A DNA stretch of 64,000 nucleotides from an uncultured Paracoccaceae bacterium (GTDB taxonomy: Bacteria > Pseudomonadota > Alphaproteobacteria > Rhodobacterales > Rhodobacteraceae), in contig CANNCO010000005.1 of NCBI GenBank assembly GCA_947503175.1, positions 155,984-219,983 of the forward strand. The letters run 5' to 3'. The stretch's first letter is position 1, and the number at the start of each line of letters is the position of its first letter. The position numbers and the translations under genes were made by a program. This document shows positions 9,052-18,338 of the stretch, piece by piece. The notes below the pieces were generated by a model, which was given only the letters and a program-made list of their open reading frames with translations, searched no databases and had not been told where the DNA came from.

Positions 9052-11142
9052 ATGCCCGATCCCATACCCCTGCGCCTTGCCGTCGATATCGGCGGAACGT
9101 TCACAGATACGGTCCTGAGCGGACCTGACAAGCGTGTCCTCGCCTCGTCCAAGACGCTGACCACCCATGATGCCCCGGCCAAGGGCGCGCTTGCGGGTGC
9201 GCGCCGGGCGATGGATGCCGCCAACATGCCGCTTTCCGCCGTCACAGGGTTTATCCACGGAACAACGCTTGCCACGAATGCCCTGATCGAAAAGCGTGGT
9301 GCGCGGGTTGCCACGATCACGACCGAAGGGTTCCGCGATGTTCTGGAAATCGCCTATGAGCGGCGCCACATGCAATACGATCTTGATCTGGAAAAGACCG
9401 ATTTCCTCGTCCCGCGCGACCGGTCTTTCACCGTCCCGGAACGCATGGGCGCGGATGGATCCATCCTTCTGCCGCTGGACCAAGCAGCGGTGCCAAGGCT
9501 TCTTGCTTCGCTTGGCGCCTGCAGGGCAGAGGCCGTCGCGATCTGCCTGCTTCACAGCTACGCCAATCCCGCGCACGAACAGCGGCTTCGCGATCTGTTA
9601 CGGGCGGAGCGGCCTGATCTGGAGATTTCGATCTCTTCCGATGTTTCGCCTGAAGCGCGCGAGTTCGACCGGCTCTGCACCACGGTCGCAAATGCCTATG
9701 TCCAGCCGCTGATGGCGGGTTATCTGGGTGCACTGGAAACCCTGTTCACCGAAGAGGACCTGTCCTGCCCAATCCTGATGATGACGGCCTCGGGCGGCAT
9801 GACGACGTTGAAGACGGCCGCCCGGTTTCCGATCCGGCTGGTGGAATCCGGTCCCGCGGGTGGCGCGATACTTGCCGCCCATATGGCTGCGCGATGCGGT
9901 CTGGACGAGGTACTGTCCTTCGATATGGGCGGAACAACGGCGAAGCTGTGTTTGATCGACCGGCACACACCCCAGACATCGCGCACATTCGAGATCGCGC
10001 GGGCGGCGCGCTTCGTCAAGGGTTCCGGCATGCCGGTGCGTATTCCGGTGATCGAGATGATCGAGATCGGGGCGGGCGGCGGTTCGATCGCGGCGGTGGA
10101 TCGGCTCGGCCGTCTCACGGTGGGTCCGCAAAGCGCCGGTTCGGAACCCGGCCCGGTGGCCTTCGGACGGGGCGGGACCGAGCCGACCGTGACCGATGCC
10201 GATGTGGTTCTGGGATACATCCGTCCGGAGAGCTTTGCCGAGGGGCAGTTTCAGCTCCGCCCGGGTGATGCGGCAGTGGCAATCGCGGGCAAGATCGGCG
10301 CTCCGCTTGATCTGACCGCAGAACGCGCCGCCGACGGTATCTCGCGCATCGTCGATGAAAGCATGGCCAGCGCAGGCCGGATGCATGCCGTCGAATCCGG
10401 CAAGGACCTTGATGCGCGCACGATGATCGCCTTTGGCGGGAATGGCCCGCTCCATGCCTGCCGGGTGGCGCGCAGCGCGGGCGTCAGCCGCATCACGATA
10501 CCGGAAAATCCCGGTGTGGGATCGGCAGTGGGATTTCTCTTCGCCCCGGTCTCATTCGAGATCGTTCGCAGTTGGTATGCACGTCTGGAAACTCTGGATG
10601 TGGAGAAGCTGAACGCACGGCTGGACGCGATGGAACGTGAAGCCACCGAAATCGTTCGTCTCGGGGCGCCGACCGAAGACCTGACAGTCCGGCGCAGCGC
10701 CTACATGCGTTATCACGGGCAAGGTCATGAAATCGAGATCGAATTACCAACGGAAAGTTTGACCGAAGGTGATGTTCCCTTTCTGATCCGGGCGTTCGAG
10801 ACCGCGTATTCAGGCCAGTTCTCGCGCCCCGTTCCGGGCATGTCGATCGAGATCCTGAATTGGGTCGTGCGCGTGGCGGCGGCACCGGATCCGGTCTCCG
10901 GGACCCTCCCGACACCCTCTGGATCACCTGCCCAGGCGACCGATTGCGCCACGATCCTGTGCGATGTTTCGGGACAGCCGTGCCGTGCAGCCGTCATCGA
11001 CCGGGCGATGCTTGAACCGGGACGGACCCTTGCTGGACCCGCCCTGATCACCGAGCCGCAGACAACCACCTTCGTCGGTGCCGATTTCACCTTACAGGTC
11101 GACAGTGCCCGCAACCTGATCCTTACCCGGAAGGAGGCCTGA
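9052..11142 (+). CDS. hyuA: Hydantoinase/oxoprolinase subunit A
   Basis: A 696-residue ATP-dependent hydantoinase A subunit. The N-terminus LAVDIGGTFTDTVLSGP is the actin-like nucleotide-binding motif. Then come HGTTLATNALIEKRGARVA near residue 66 and the second phosphate-binding motif FDMGGTTAKLCLID near 296. With subunit B, such enzymes hydrolyse N-methylhydantoin, 5-oxoproline or related cyclic amides at the cost of ATP. The exact substrate is not deducible. ATG 9052 begins the conserved N-terminus. The hyuB gene follows after 3 bases, so the two subunits are coupled. Length is normal. Confidence 0.92.
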   Translation: MPDPIPLRLAVDIGGTFTDTVLSGPDKRVLASSKTLTTHDAPAKGALAGARRAMDAANMPLSAVTGFIHGTTLATNALIEKRGARVATITTEGFRDVLEIAYERRHMQYDLDLEKTDFLVPRDRSFTVPERMGADGSILLPLDQAAVPRLLASLGACRAEAVAICLLHSYANPAHEQRLRDLLRAERPDLEISISSDVSPEAREFDRLCTTVANAYVQPLMAGYLGALETLFTEEDLSCPILMMTASGGMTTLKTAARFPIRLVESGPAGGAILAAHMAARCGLDEVLSFDMGGTTAKLCLIDRHTPQTSRTFEIARAARFVKGSGMPVRIPVIEMIEIGAGGGSIAAVDRLGRLTVGPQSAGSEPGPVAFGRGGTEPTVTDADVVLGYIRPESFAEGQFQLRPGDAAVAIAGKIGAPLDLTAERAADGISRIVDESMASAGRMHAVESGKDLDARTMIAFGGNGPLHACRVARSAGVSRITIPENPGVGSAVGFLFAPVSFEIVRSWYARLETLDVEKLNARLDAMEREATEIVRLGAPTEDLTVRRSAYMRYHGQGHEIEIELPTESLTEGDVPFLIRAFETAYSGQFSRPVPGMSIEILNWVVRVAAAPDPVSGTLPTPSGSPAQATDCATILCDVSGQPCRAAVIDRAMLEPGRTLAGPALITEPQTTTFVGADFTLQVDSARNLILTRKEA

Positions 11143-11145
11143 GCC

Positions 11146-12798
11146 ATGACCGATCAAAGCGCGGCCGTGCTGCAGGTGATGTGGAACCGGCTTCTGGCGG
11201 TTGTCGAGGAACAGGGTCAGACCCTGATCCGCGCCGCGTTTTCGCCGATTGTCCGCGAGTGTGGGGACATCTCGGCAGGCATCTTCGATGCCCGTGGTCG
11301 GATGCTTGCCCAAGCCGTTACCGGAACGCCCGGTCATATCAACACGATGGCCGAGGCGGTACGGTCGCTTCACGCGCGGTTTCCGACGCAAGAGATGCGA
11401 CCCGGCGATATCTATATGACGAACGATCCATGGCTGGCATCGGGGCACCTGAACGACTTTCTGCTGATGATGCCTGTCTTCCGTGATGGGGTGGTGGTGG
11501 GCTACACCTCCTGCACCTCACATCTGGTCGATCTGGGTGGGCAGGGCATGGGACCGGAAGGGTCCGACATCTATGACGAGGGGCTGTTGATCCCACCCTG
11601 CAAGCTCGTGGACGAGGGGCGGATCAACACGCTACTGATGGAGATCGTCAAGGCGAATTCCCGCGAACCCATTGCGAATGAGGGCGATATCTATGCGCTC
11701 GTTGCGTGCTGCGAGGCAGGCGCGGCGCGGCTTCTGGCGATGATGGACGAGTTTGGGTTGGACCGGCTTGATCGGCTCGCGGATCATATCATCGACACGT
11801 CCCGTTGGGGAACGCTTCAGGCGATTTCAGAAATAGAATCAGGAGTTTATTGCAATGTCCTCAGGGTCGATGGATATGAGGGAGAGCTGGAGCTTCATGC
11901 CGCGTTAACCATCTCTAAAGACGCAGTTGACCTCGATTTCACCGGCACCTCGCCCTGTTCGTCCAAGGGCATCAATGTGCCCCTGAACTATGCCGCCGCC
12001 TATTCGGTCTTTGCGCTGCGCTGTCTGATCGGGCCGGATATCCCAAACAACGCAGGCTCGCTTGAACCGTTTCGGGTCTCGGGGCCGCCGGGCTGCATCC
12101 TGAATGCCCAGCACCCGGCACCCGTCGCCATGCGGCACACGCTGGGCCAGATGACGCCCGATCTTGTCTTCGGCTGCCTGCATCAGGCGATACCGGACCG
12201 GGTGCCTGCAGAAGGGGCCTCCTGCATGTTCGATCTGCCCTTGCGGCATACGGCAGCGGCGGCGCGGTCGGGTGGGCGGCAGTTTGCCGTCGAACTGGTG
12301 CATAACGGCGGAACCGGTGCGCGTCCTCGGTCGGATGGCTTGTCGGCGACGGCGTTTCCGTCCGGTGTCTTCGGCAGTCAGGTCGAGGTCACCGAAGCCA
12401 CGGCCCCCGTCACGATCTGGCGGCGTGAACTGTTGCCCGATAGCGGCGGGGCGGGGCAGTTTCGCGGTGGTCTGGGCCAGCGGATCGAAATGACCTCTGC
12501 GATCGAAGAGCCGTTCATGGTGTTCTTGTCGGTGGAAAGGATTAAAAACCCGGCAAAGGGCCGTGCCGGCGGTTTGCCGGGGGCACCGGGACGGATCCGG
12601 GTGACCGGTCGCGCTGAGGACATCCCGGGGAAAAGCGAGTTGACCGTTCAAACTGGTGAGAAGCTGATCTTCGATACGCCCGGCGGAGGCGGCTTCGGTC
12701 CACCCGAGGCCCGCGCACCGGATATGCTGGCGCGTGATGTGGCGCAGGGGCTGGTATCGCAAGAGGCGGCGGATCGGGATTACGAGGGCAAGACATGA
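11146..12798 (+). CDS. hyuB: Hydantoinase/oxoprolinase subunit B
   Basis: A 550-residue hydantoinase B subunit. Characteristic stretches are the N-terminal VMWNRLLAVVEEQGQTLIRA, the metal-site region PGDIYMTNDPWLASGHLNDF near residue 88, GHINTMAEAV, and the glycine-rich C-terminal TPGGGGFGPPEARAPD. It forms the heteromeric enzyme with HyuA. It starts 3 bases after hyuA, and its stop overlaps the start of the aminotransferase gene by 4 bases (ATGA), so the four genes 9052-14598 are probably one operon. The family acts in the cytoplasm. Confidence 0.92.
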   Translation: MTDQSAAVLQVMWNRLLAVVEEQGQTLIRAAFSPIVRECGDISAGIFDARGRMLAQAVTGTPGHINTMAEAVRSLHARFPTQEMRPGDIYMTNDPWLASGHLNDFLLMMPVFRDGVVVGYTSCTSHLVDLGGQGMGPEGSDIYDEGLLIPPCKLVDEGRINTLLMEIVKANSREPIANEGDIYALVACCEAGAARLLAMMDEFGLDRLDRLADHIIDTSRWGTLQAISEIESGVYCNVLRVDGYEGELELHAALTISKDAVDLDFTGTSPCSSKGINVPLNYAAAYSVFALRCLIGPDIPNNAGSLEPFRVSGPPGCILNAQHPAPVAMRHTLGQMTPDLVFGCLHQAIPDRVPAEGASCMFDLPLRHTAAAARSGGRQFAVELVHNGGTGARPRSDGLSATAFPSGVFGSQVEVTEATAPVTIWRRELLPDSGGAGQFRGGLGQRIEMTSAIEEPFMVFLSVERIKNPAKGRAGGLPGAPGRIRVTGRAEDIPGKSELTVQTGEKLIFDTPGGGGFGPPEARAPDMLARDVAQGLVSQEAADRDYEGKT

Positions 12799-13862
12799 TC
12801 CGGGCGCGCGCGCATGTGACTGCGATGGGGCCCTATGCGCTGGCCGACTCGGCTAACCGTCTGCTGTCGCTTGCGCAGAATGAAAGTGCGTTTCCGCCGA
12901 GTCCGAAGGCCGTGCAGGCGGGGCAGCGCGCGGTGTCGGAAGGAACGCTTTACCCAGATCCCGACTGGAGCGATCTGAGGGCGGCGGTTGCGGCGGTTCA
13001 CGGGCTGGATCAGGCGAACATCCTGTGCGGGGCAGGGTCAATGGAACTGATCGGCGCCATGATCAATGCCTTTGCCGGGCCGGGAGATGAAGTCATTGGA
13101 AACGCTTACGGATATCTCTTTGCCGCAACGGCCTGCGCCCAGTCGCAAGCGACCTATGTGACGGTCCCGGAGACCGATTTCACCGTCTCGGTTGATGCGA
13201 TGCTGACCGCTGTTACACGCCGGACGCGGATCGTCTTTTTGTGCAATCCGGGGAACCCGACGGGTACATGTGTAAAGCATGCGCATATCATGCGCATACG
13301 ATGCGCATTGCCCGCAGATGTGATCCTTGCCGTCGATCAGGCTTATGGCGAGTTCGACACGCAGGATCCGGCGGAAATCTTCGGCCTCGTGGCCCGCGGC
13401 GACACGGTTGTGTTCCGAACATTCTCCAAGGCCTATGCGCTGGCCGCGGCGCGGGTCGGATGGTGTTACGCGCCGCCCGGGATCGGTGCCGAAATGAGAA
13501 AGCTTCTGAACCCGAACAACGTGTCGGGCGTCAGTCAGGCCATGGCGGCGGCGGCGATGCGCGATCAGGACCATATGCGCGCACTCGTTGCCCGCACGGC
13601 GGCGATCCGCGAGGTCTTTCGCGACAGGCTCTTCGCGGCTGGCTTTCGCATTCCCGAAAGCCATACGAATTTTGTTCTGATCCCGTTTGCGGACGGTGAG
13701 GCAGTGGCGCGCGCCGACCGCCGTCTGCGCGATGCGGGGTATCTGGTGCGCGGCATGGCCGGCTATGGGCTGGCCCACTGTCTACGGGCGACCATCGGCG
13801 CGCAGGATGCGATGACCGCAGTGGCCGATCTGTTATGCGAGGGAGGCCCAGATGCGACCTGA
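12795..13862 (+). CDS. PLP-dependent class I/II aminotransferase, HisC-like
   Basis: A 355-residue fold-type I PLP enzyme. NPGNPTGTC near residue 152 is the cofactor-contact motif, and FRTFSKAYALAAARVGW carries the Schiff-base lysine, Lys212. RATIGAQDAM near the C-terminus holds the substrate-carboxylate arginine. The sequence is nearest to histidinol-phosphate aminotransferases and their catabolic relatives, but its place in the hydantoinase operon argues against histidine synthesis. An attractive idea is that it deaminates the amino acid released from a hydantoin or lactam; this is inference. The ATG overlaps the hyuB stop, and its 3' end overlaps the next gene by 11 bases. Confidence 0.85.
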   Translation: MIRARAHVTAMGPYALADSANRLLSLAQNESAFPPSPKAVQAGQRAVSEGTLYPDPDWSDLRAAVAAVHGLDQANILCGAGSMELIGAMINAFAGPGDEVIGNAYGYLFAATACAQSQATYVTVPETDFTVSVDAMLTAVTRRTRIVFLCNPGNPTGTCVKHAHIMRIRCALPADVILAVDQAYGEFDTQDPAEIFGLVARGDTVVFRTFSKAYALAAARVGWCYAPPGIGAEMRKLLNPNNVSGVSQAMAAAAMRDQDHMRALVARTAAIREVFRDRLFAAGFRIPESHTNFVLIPFADGEAVARADRRLRDAGYLVRGMAGYGLAHCLRATIGAQDAMTAVADLLCEGGPDAT

Positions 13863-14598
13863 CCCGCGATCCGGATCAAAGATTGGCGTTCTGGTGCCCT
13901 ATACGAACGTCAACCTAGAACCCGATCTGACGCTGATGCCGCCCGAGGGGGCGACGCTGCATTTCGAACGGCTGGGCGATTATGACATCGACGCGGTTCC
14001 GGGTACGGATCAGATGGCGCGCCTTGGGGCGTCCGATATTAGCGAAAGCCTTCGTCTGATATGCGGCGTGCGTCCTGCAGCGGTCCTTTATGGCTGTACC
14101 TCGGCCACGCTGACCCATGGCCCGGAGTTTGACCGCGATCTGGCCAGACGTGTGAAAGCCGCGTCGGGGGCCGTCAGCATCACCGCCGCAGGTGCGCTGA
14201 TCGCCGCCATTCAGGCGCTGGGCGTCACAAAAGTTGGCTTTTCCTCGCCCTATCTCGGCGAAATCAACGATCAGGCCGTGGCCTTTCTGGCCGGTTCGGG
14301 GATTGAAACAATCAAGCGTCACGATATCGGTCGCGCCCTGGGGAACTACGGTCAGGGGAAACTGGCCCCGGACGAGGTGTTTGATCTGGCGCTGGGTGCG
14401 GATGGGGCAGAAGCGGAGGCCATCGTATTGTCCTGCACCGATATGCGAGCGGTCGAAGCTGTGGACCGGATCGAGGCCGCGACCGGCAAGCCGGTGGTGA
14501 CATCCAATCAGGCGATGGTTTTTGTGCTGTGCCGCGCGCTCGGGCTTTGCCGGCCGAAAGGCGCGCCGGGGCGGTTGTTCGACCTGCTCACGTCTTGA
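13852..14598 (+). CDS. Asp/Glu racemase-superfamily enzyme (maleate isomerase/AMDase-like)
   Basis: A 248-residue protein of the aspartate/glutamate racemase superfamily. It has the two cysteine motifs of the maleate isomerase and arylmalonate decarboxylase branch: YGCTSATLTHG with Cys82 and LSCTDMRAVE with Cys195. Two-cysteine members isomerise or racemise by cysteine chemistry. As the last gene of the hyuA-hyuB-aminotransferase operon, it may interconvert stereoisomers or isomers of the operon's substrate. Whether it is a maleate isomerase or a racemase cannot be decided here. Translation is probably coupled to the preceding gene. Confidence 0.82.
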   Translation: MRPDPRSGSKIGVLVPYTNVNLEPDLTLMPPEGATLHFERLGDYDIDAVPGTDQMARLGASDISESLRLICGVRPAAVLYGCTSATLTHGPEFDRDLARRVKAASGAVSITAAGALIAAIQALGVTKVGFSSPYLGEINDQAVAFLAGSGIETIKRHDIGRALGNYGQGKLAPDEVFDLALGADGAEAEAIVLSCTDMRAVEAVDRIEAATGKPVVTSNQAMVFVLCRALGLCRPKGAPGRLFDLLTS

Positions 14599-14840
14599 TG
14601 AGCGAACTGGACAGGATGCGCGCAAATCTGTAGGTATTTAGCGCCGCCACACTGCGCACGACACCCAAAAGGGCCGTTCGAGCCAGTGCAGGACGGAGGA
14701 CTTGCTCAATCCTTCGGGCAACCGGGCCTTCGGGCGACCGGCCGATTGAACAAGGTGAAGGACCCCGCGGGCCGGGGTAAGCCATATTCAGCGCGGGGGG
14801 GCACGGAATCCCGCGCAGTTTACCTTCTGGAGGACCAGCA
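14599..14840. promoter_or_regulatory. Leader region of hppD with strong ribosome-binding site
   Basis: A 242-base gap before hppD. Just before the ATG at 14841 is GGAGGA with good spacing, a strong Shine-Dalgarno sequence that fixes the hppD start. The segment 14700-14820 is GC-rich with several short inverted repeats. I cannot assign a riboswitch class or a regulator site. Confidence 0.5.
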
Positions 14841-15944
14841 ATGGGACCTTTTCCGCATGACGCGCCTAAAGCCAAGATAGATGACAGCAACATTGCCGGG
14901 ACCGATGGGTTCGAATTCGTTGAGTTTGCCCACCCGGAGGCAGGCGTTCTGGAAGACCTGTTCACCAGGATGGGCTATGTCGAAGTGGCCCGTCACAAGA
15001 CCAAGGATATCTCGCTTTATCGGCAGGGGCGGGTGAATTACGTCCTGAACCGCGAGCCGAATACCCATGCGTCCCGGTTCGTGGAAGATCATGGACCGTG
15101 CGCGCCGTCGATGGCGTGGCGCGTGGTGGACGCAAAGCACGCCCTGAAATGCGCGGTGGATTACGGGGCCGAAGAGTATACCGGCACCGACAAGACGCTG
15201 GATGTGCCCGCCGTGATCGGGATTGGCGGATCGCTTTTGTACTTTGTCGAGGAATACGACGAGGGCCGGTCGCCCTATGACCGCGACTTTGACTGGGTCG
15301 GCGCGCGTGATCCGCAGCCCGTGGGGGCGGGGTTCTATTACCTCGACCACCTGACCCACAACGTGATGCGCGGCAATATGGACACCTGGTACAAGTTCTA
15401 CGCCACGGCGTTCAATTTCCGCGAGATCAAGTTCTTTGACATCAAGGGCAAGATGACGGGCCTGACGAGCCGCGCGCTGACCTCGCCCTGTAGCAAGATC
15501 CGCATTCCGATCAACGAGAGCGCGGACGAGAACAGCCAGATCGAGGAATACCTGAAGGCCTATAAGGGCGAGGGGATCCAGCATATCGCGGTGGGTAGCG
15601 ACGACATCTATGCCTCGACCGATCTGATCGGCGATAACGGGCTGGAGTTCATGCCGGGGCCGCCGGCGATCTATTACGACAAGTCGTTTGATCGCGTGAA
15701 AGGCCATCAGGAACCCATTGAGAAGATGAAAAAACACGGGATTCTTATCGATGGCGAGGGTGTTGTCGGTGGCGGGGAAACCCGCATTCTGTTGCAGATC
15801 TTCTCAAAGACCGTGATCGGCCCGATCTTCTTTGAGTTCATCCAGCGCAAGGGGGATGACGGGTTCGGCGAGGGCAACTTCAAGGCGCTCTTTGAGTCGA
15901 TCGAGGAAGATCAGATCCAGCGTGGCGTTCTGACGGTCGACTGA
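14841..15944 (+). CDS. hppD: 4-hydroxyphenylpyruvate dioxygenase
   Basis: HPPD converts 4-hydroxyphenylpyruvate to homogentisate with O2 and Fe(II), in tyrosine and phenylalanine degradation. The 367-residue product has both vicinal-oxygen-chelate domains. The iron ligands are visible: His170 in YLDHLTHNV, His248 in IQHIAVGSDD and Glu332 in FFEFIQR, followed by the C-terminal GNFKALFESIEEDQ helix that closes the active site. The start has a strong GGAGGA. A Rieske gene follows after only 5 bases. The rest of the homogentisate pathway is not in the window. Confidence 0.95.
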   Translation: MGPFPHDAPKAKIDDSNIAGTDGFEFVEFAHPEAGVLEDLFTRMGYVEVARHKTKDISLYRQGRVNYVLNREPNTHASRFVEDHGPCAPSMAWRVVDAKHALKCAVDYGAEEYTGTDKTLDVPAVIGIGGSLLYFVEEYDEGRSPYDRDFDWVGARDPQPVGAGFYYLDHLTHNVMRGNMDTWYKFYATAFNFREIKFFDIKGKMTGLTSRALTSPCSKIRIPINESADENSQIEEYLKAYKGEGIQHIAVGSDDIYASTDLIGDNGLEFMPGPPAIYYDKSFDRVKGHQEPIEKMKKHGILIDGEGVVGGGETRILLQIFSKTVIGPIFFEFIQRKGDDGFGEGNFKALFESIEEDQIQRGVLTVD

Positions 15945-15949
15945 GCATC

Positions 15950-16312
15950 GTGACTGTCGACGCATGGAAAAGCTATTCGGGTGCGCCTGCCGAGGGGCAC
16001 CCGATTTGCGTGTTGGACGATATCGCCGATGGCGGGGCATTGTGTCTTGAGATCGACGGGTTTCCGGTTCTTCTCGTCCGGAAGGGCAATACCGTGCGCG
16101 CCTTCGTCAATGCCTGTCCGCATCAGTATCTGCCTCTAAACCACCGAGGCGAGCGGGTGATCTCGGCCGATGGCGCGGTGTTGCGCTGCACCAACCACGG
16201 CGCCGGGTTTTCGGCTGAGACTGGCGAGGGCGTCGAGGGGGTTGGCATTGGCACCTGTCTTGATGCGATCCCGGTTGCGGTTGGCCCCGATCGTAAGGTC
16301 GTCATCTGCTGA
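15950..16312 (+). CDS. Rieske [2Fe-2S] protein
   Basis: A 120-residue single-domain Rieske protein. The cluster ligands are in NACPHQYLPLNHRG (Cys-X-His) and LRCTNHGAGFSAETG (Cys-X2-His), the usual two-loop arrangement. Small proteins of this kind act as ferredoxins for oxygenases or as uncharacterised electron carriers. It starts with GTG 5 bases after hppD, and the CoA-transferase gene follows after 61 bases, so it is likely cotranscribed with hppD. HPPD itself needs no Rieske partner, so the role is open. Confidence 0.85.
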   Translation: MTVDAWKSYSGAPAEGHPICVLDDIADGGALCLEIDGFPVLLVRKGNTVRAFVNACPHQYLPLNHRGERVISADGAVLRCTNHGAGFSAETGEGVEGVGIGTCLDAIPVAVGPDRKVVIC

Positions 16313-16373
16313 TATCGGGGGCTAGGTGCCTGCGATCATTCCCGCTAAGCTTCGTTGCCGAAGGGGATGTGCC

Positions 16374-18308
16374 ATGCCGAACAAACTGATCTCACCCGAA
16401 GCAGCTGCCGCGCTCGTATCAGCCGGTGATACGCTGACCACATCGGGGTTCGTCGGGATCGGTGTGCCCGAGACGCTGTTGAAGGCCTTGGGGAGCAGGT
16501 TTGCGGAAACCGGCGCGCCGGAGGGCCTGACCCTCTTCTTTGCCGCCGGGCAGGGGGACGGGAAGGATCGAGGCCTGAACCATCTGGCGCATAAGGGTCT
16601 GCTCTCCCGGGTCGTTGGCGGGCATTGGGGGTTGATCCCGAAGGTCGCGAGGCTGGCGGTGGAGGGAGAGATCGAGGCCTATAACCTGCCGCAGGGCGTG
16701 ATCAGCCATCTGTATCGCGACATCGCGGCGGGAAAGCAGGGTACGCTGACCCATGTGGGGCTTGAGACCTTTGTCGATCCGCGAAAGGACGGCGGCAAGC
16801 TGAACGCGGTGACGACCGAGGATCTGGTGCAGCTTCTGGACGTGGACGGTGTGGAACAGCTTTTCTACAAGGGCTTTCCCGTGGACGTGGCGTTCCTGCG
16901 GGGGACGACGGCGGATACGTTCGGCAATGTGTCGATGGAGAATGAGGCGCTGACCATCGACAATCTTGCGCAGGCGATGGCGGCGAAGAACTCGGGGGGC
17001 TTGGTGATCGTGCAGGTCGAGCATATGGTCGCGCGGGGGACGCTGAGCCCGCGTGACGTGGAGATACCGGGGGCGCTGGTCGATGCGGTCGTTCTGGCGG
17101 AGCCGGGTGACCACATGCAGACATTTCGGACGGCTTATGCCCCGGCATTTACGGGACGGTACAGGATCGCGACCGAGGATGCAGAGGTGATGGACCTGAC
17201 GGCGCGCAAGGTGATCGCGCGGCGGGCTGCGTTCGAACTGCCGATCAACGGGGTGGTCAACCTGGGGATCGGCATGCCCGAGGGTGTGGCGGCTGTTGCG
17301 GCGGAAGAAAGGCTTTTGAGCCATCTGACGCTGACGGCCGAGCCGGGGGTGATCGGCGGCCAGCCTGCCTCGGGTCTGGATTTCGGGGCGGCGGTCAACA
17401 CGGATGCGGTCATCGCGCAGAACCAGCAGTTCGATTTCTATGATGGTGGCGGTCTGGATATCGCGGTGCTGGGCATGGCGGAAGTCGACGCGCAGGGGTC
17501 GGTCAATGTTTCACGCTTCGGGCCACGTCTGGCGGGGGCGGGCGGGTTCATCAACATCTCGCAGAACGCGTGTCATGTTGTCTTCACGGGTACCTTCACC
17601 TCGGTCGCGTTTGACGTGGTGGTGGCCGATGGCGGCCTTTCGATCCGCTCAGAAGGTAAGGTGAGGAAGTTCGTCGAGGCTGTTGAGCACACGACGTTTT
17701 TTGGCCCGCGTGCGGCCCGGCTTGAGCAGCCTGTTCTGTTCGTGACCGAACGCTGTGTGTTCCGGCTGACCGAGGATGGGCTGGAGCTGATCGAGATCGC
17801 GCCGGGGGTCGATCTGGAGCGGGACATCCTGGCGCAGATGGCATTTCGCCCTGTGATCCGCGATGTGGCAGAGATGGACGCCCGGATCTTTCAGGACGCG
17901 CCCATGGGGCTGGATGTGGATCTGCTGTTTCTTGATCTCGACGACCGCATCGCGCTGGATGCCGGGGCTGAGCGGCTGTTCATCAATCTTGAGAAACTAC
18001 GGATCCGGAACGCGGTGGATGTGGATATGATCTGTGACCGGGTGGTCGCGATTTGTGAGCCGCTCGACCACAAGGTGGATGCCATCGTGAATTACGATCA
18101 CACGGTCATCTATCCGGAAATCGAGGATGCCTATGCCGCGCGGGTTCGTGAGCTTGAAGAGCGGTTCTATCGCACGACGACGCGCTATTCGGCCTCGGCT
18201 TTCATGCGGATGAAGCTGGGCAAGGTCTTTGCCCGGTCGCAGGGGTCGCATATCTTTGAGACGGCGGATCATGCCCGCCGGTTTCTGGAGAGCCAAAGCG
18301 GGAACTGA
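16374..18308 (+). CDS. Fused acyl-CoA:acetate/3-ketoacid CoA-transferase
   Basis: A 644-residue protein with the alpha and beta CoA-transferase domains in one chain, as in the YdiF group. The first domain begins LISPEAAAALVSAGDTLTTSGF. The second contains GVVNLGIGMPEGVAAVAAEE and LTAEPGVIGGQPASGLDFG, where Glu323 is at the position of the catalytic glutamate. It would move CoA between acyl-CoA and a free acid in the cytoplasm. The frame is open from 16326, but ATG 16374 has AAGGGGA just upstream and starts at the conserved N-terminus. Its place after hppD suggests a role in acetoacetate or related acid activation from tyrosine breakdown, which is inference. Confidence 0.88.
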   Translation: MPNKLISPEAAAALVSAGDTLTTSGFVGIGVPETLLKALGSRFAETGAPEGLTLFFAAGQGDGKDRGLNHLAHKGLLSRVVGGHWGLIPKVARLAVEGEIEAYNLPQGVISHLYRDIAAGKQGTLTHVGLETFVDPRKDGGKLNAVTTEDLVQLLDVDGVEQLFYKGFPVDVAFLRGTTADTFGNVSMENEALTIDNLAQAMAAKNSGGLVIVQVEHMVARGTLSPRDVEIPGALVDAVVLAEPGDHMQTFRTAYAPAFTGRYRIATEDAEVMDLTARKVIARRAAFELPINGVVNLGIGMPEGVAAVAAEERLLSHLTLTAEPGVIGGQPASGLDFGAAVNTDAVIAQNQQFDFYDGGGLDIAVLGMAEVDAQGSVNVSRFGPRLAGAGGFINISQNACHVVFTGTFTSVAFDVVVADGGLSIRSEGKVRKFVEAVEHTTFFGPRAARLEQPVLFVTERCVFRLTEDGLELIEIAPGVDLERDILAQMAFRPVIRDVAEMDARIFQDAPMGLDVDLLFLDLDDRIALDAGAERLFINLEKLRIRNAVDVDMICDRVVAICEPLDHKVDAIVNYDHTVIYPEIEDAYAARVRELEERFYRTTTRYSASAFMRMKLGKVFARSQGSHIFETADHARRFLESQSGN

Positions 18309-18330
18309 CCGGGCAGCGGTGCCGCCCGGT
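18308..18330. terminator. Hairpin between convergent genes
   Basis: The 30-base gap between the CoA-transferase stop and the permease stop contains ACCGGGC paired with GCCCGGT, with a further GC/GC pair inside a small loop. It could serve as terminator for both convergent genes. There is no T-run on either side, so the call is tentative. Confidence 0.4.
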
Positions 18331-18338
18331 TACAATCG

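Noticed and set aside
14599..14840. Riboswitch before hppD
   Set aside because: Inverted repeats are present but match no class that I can name.
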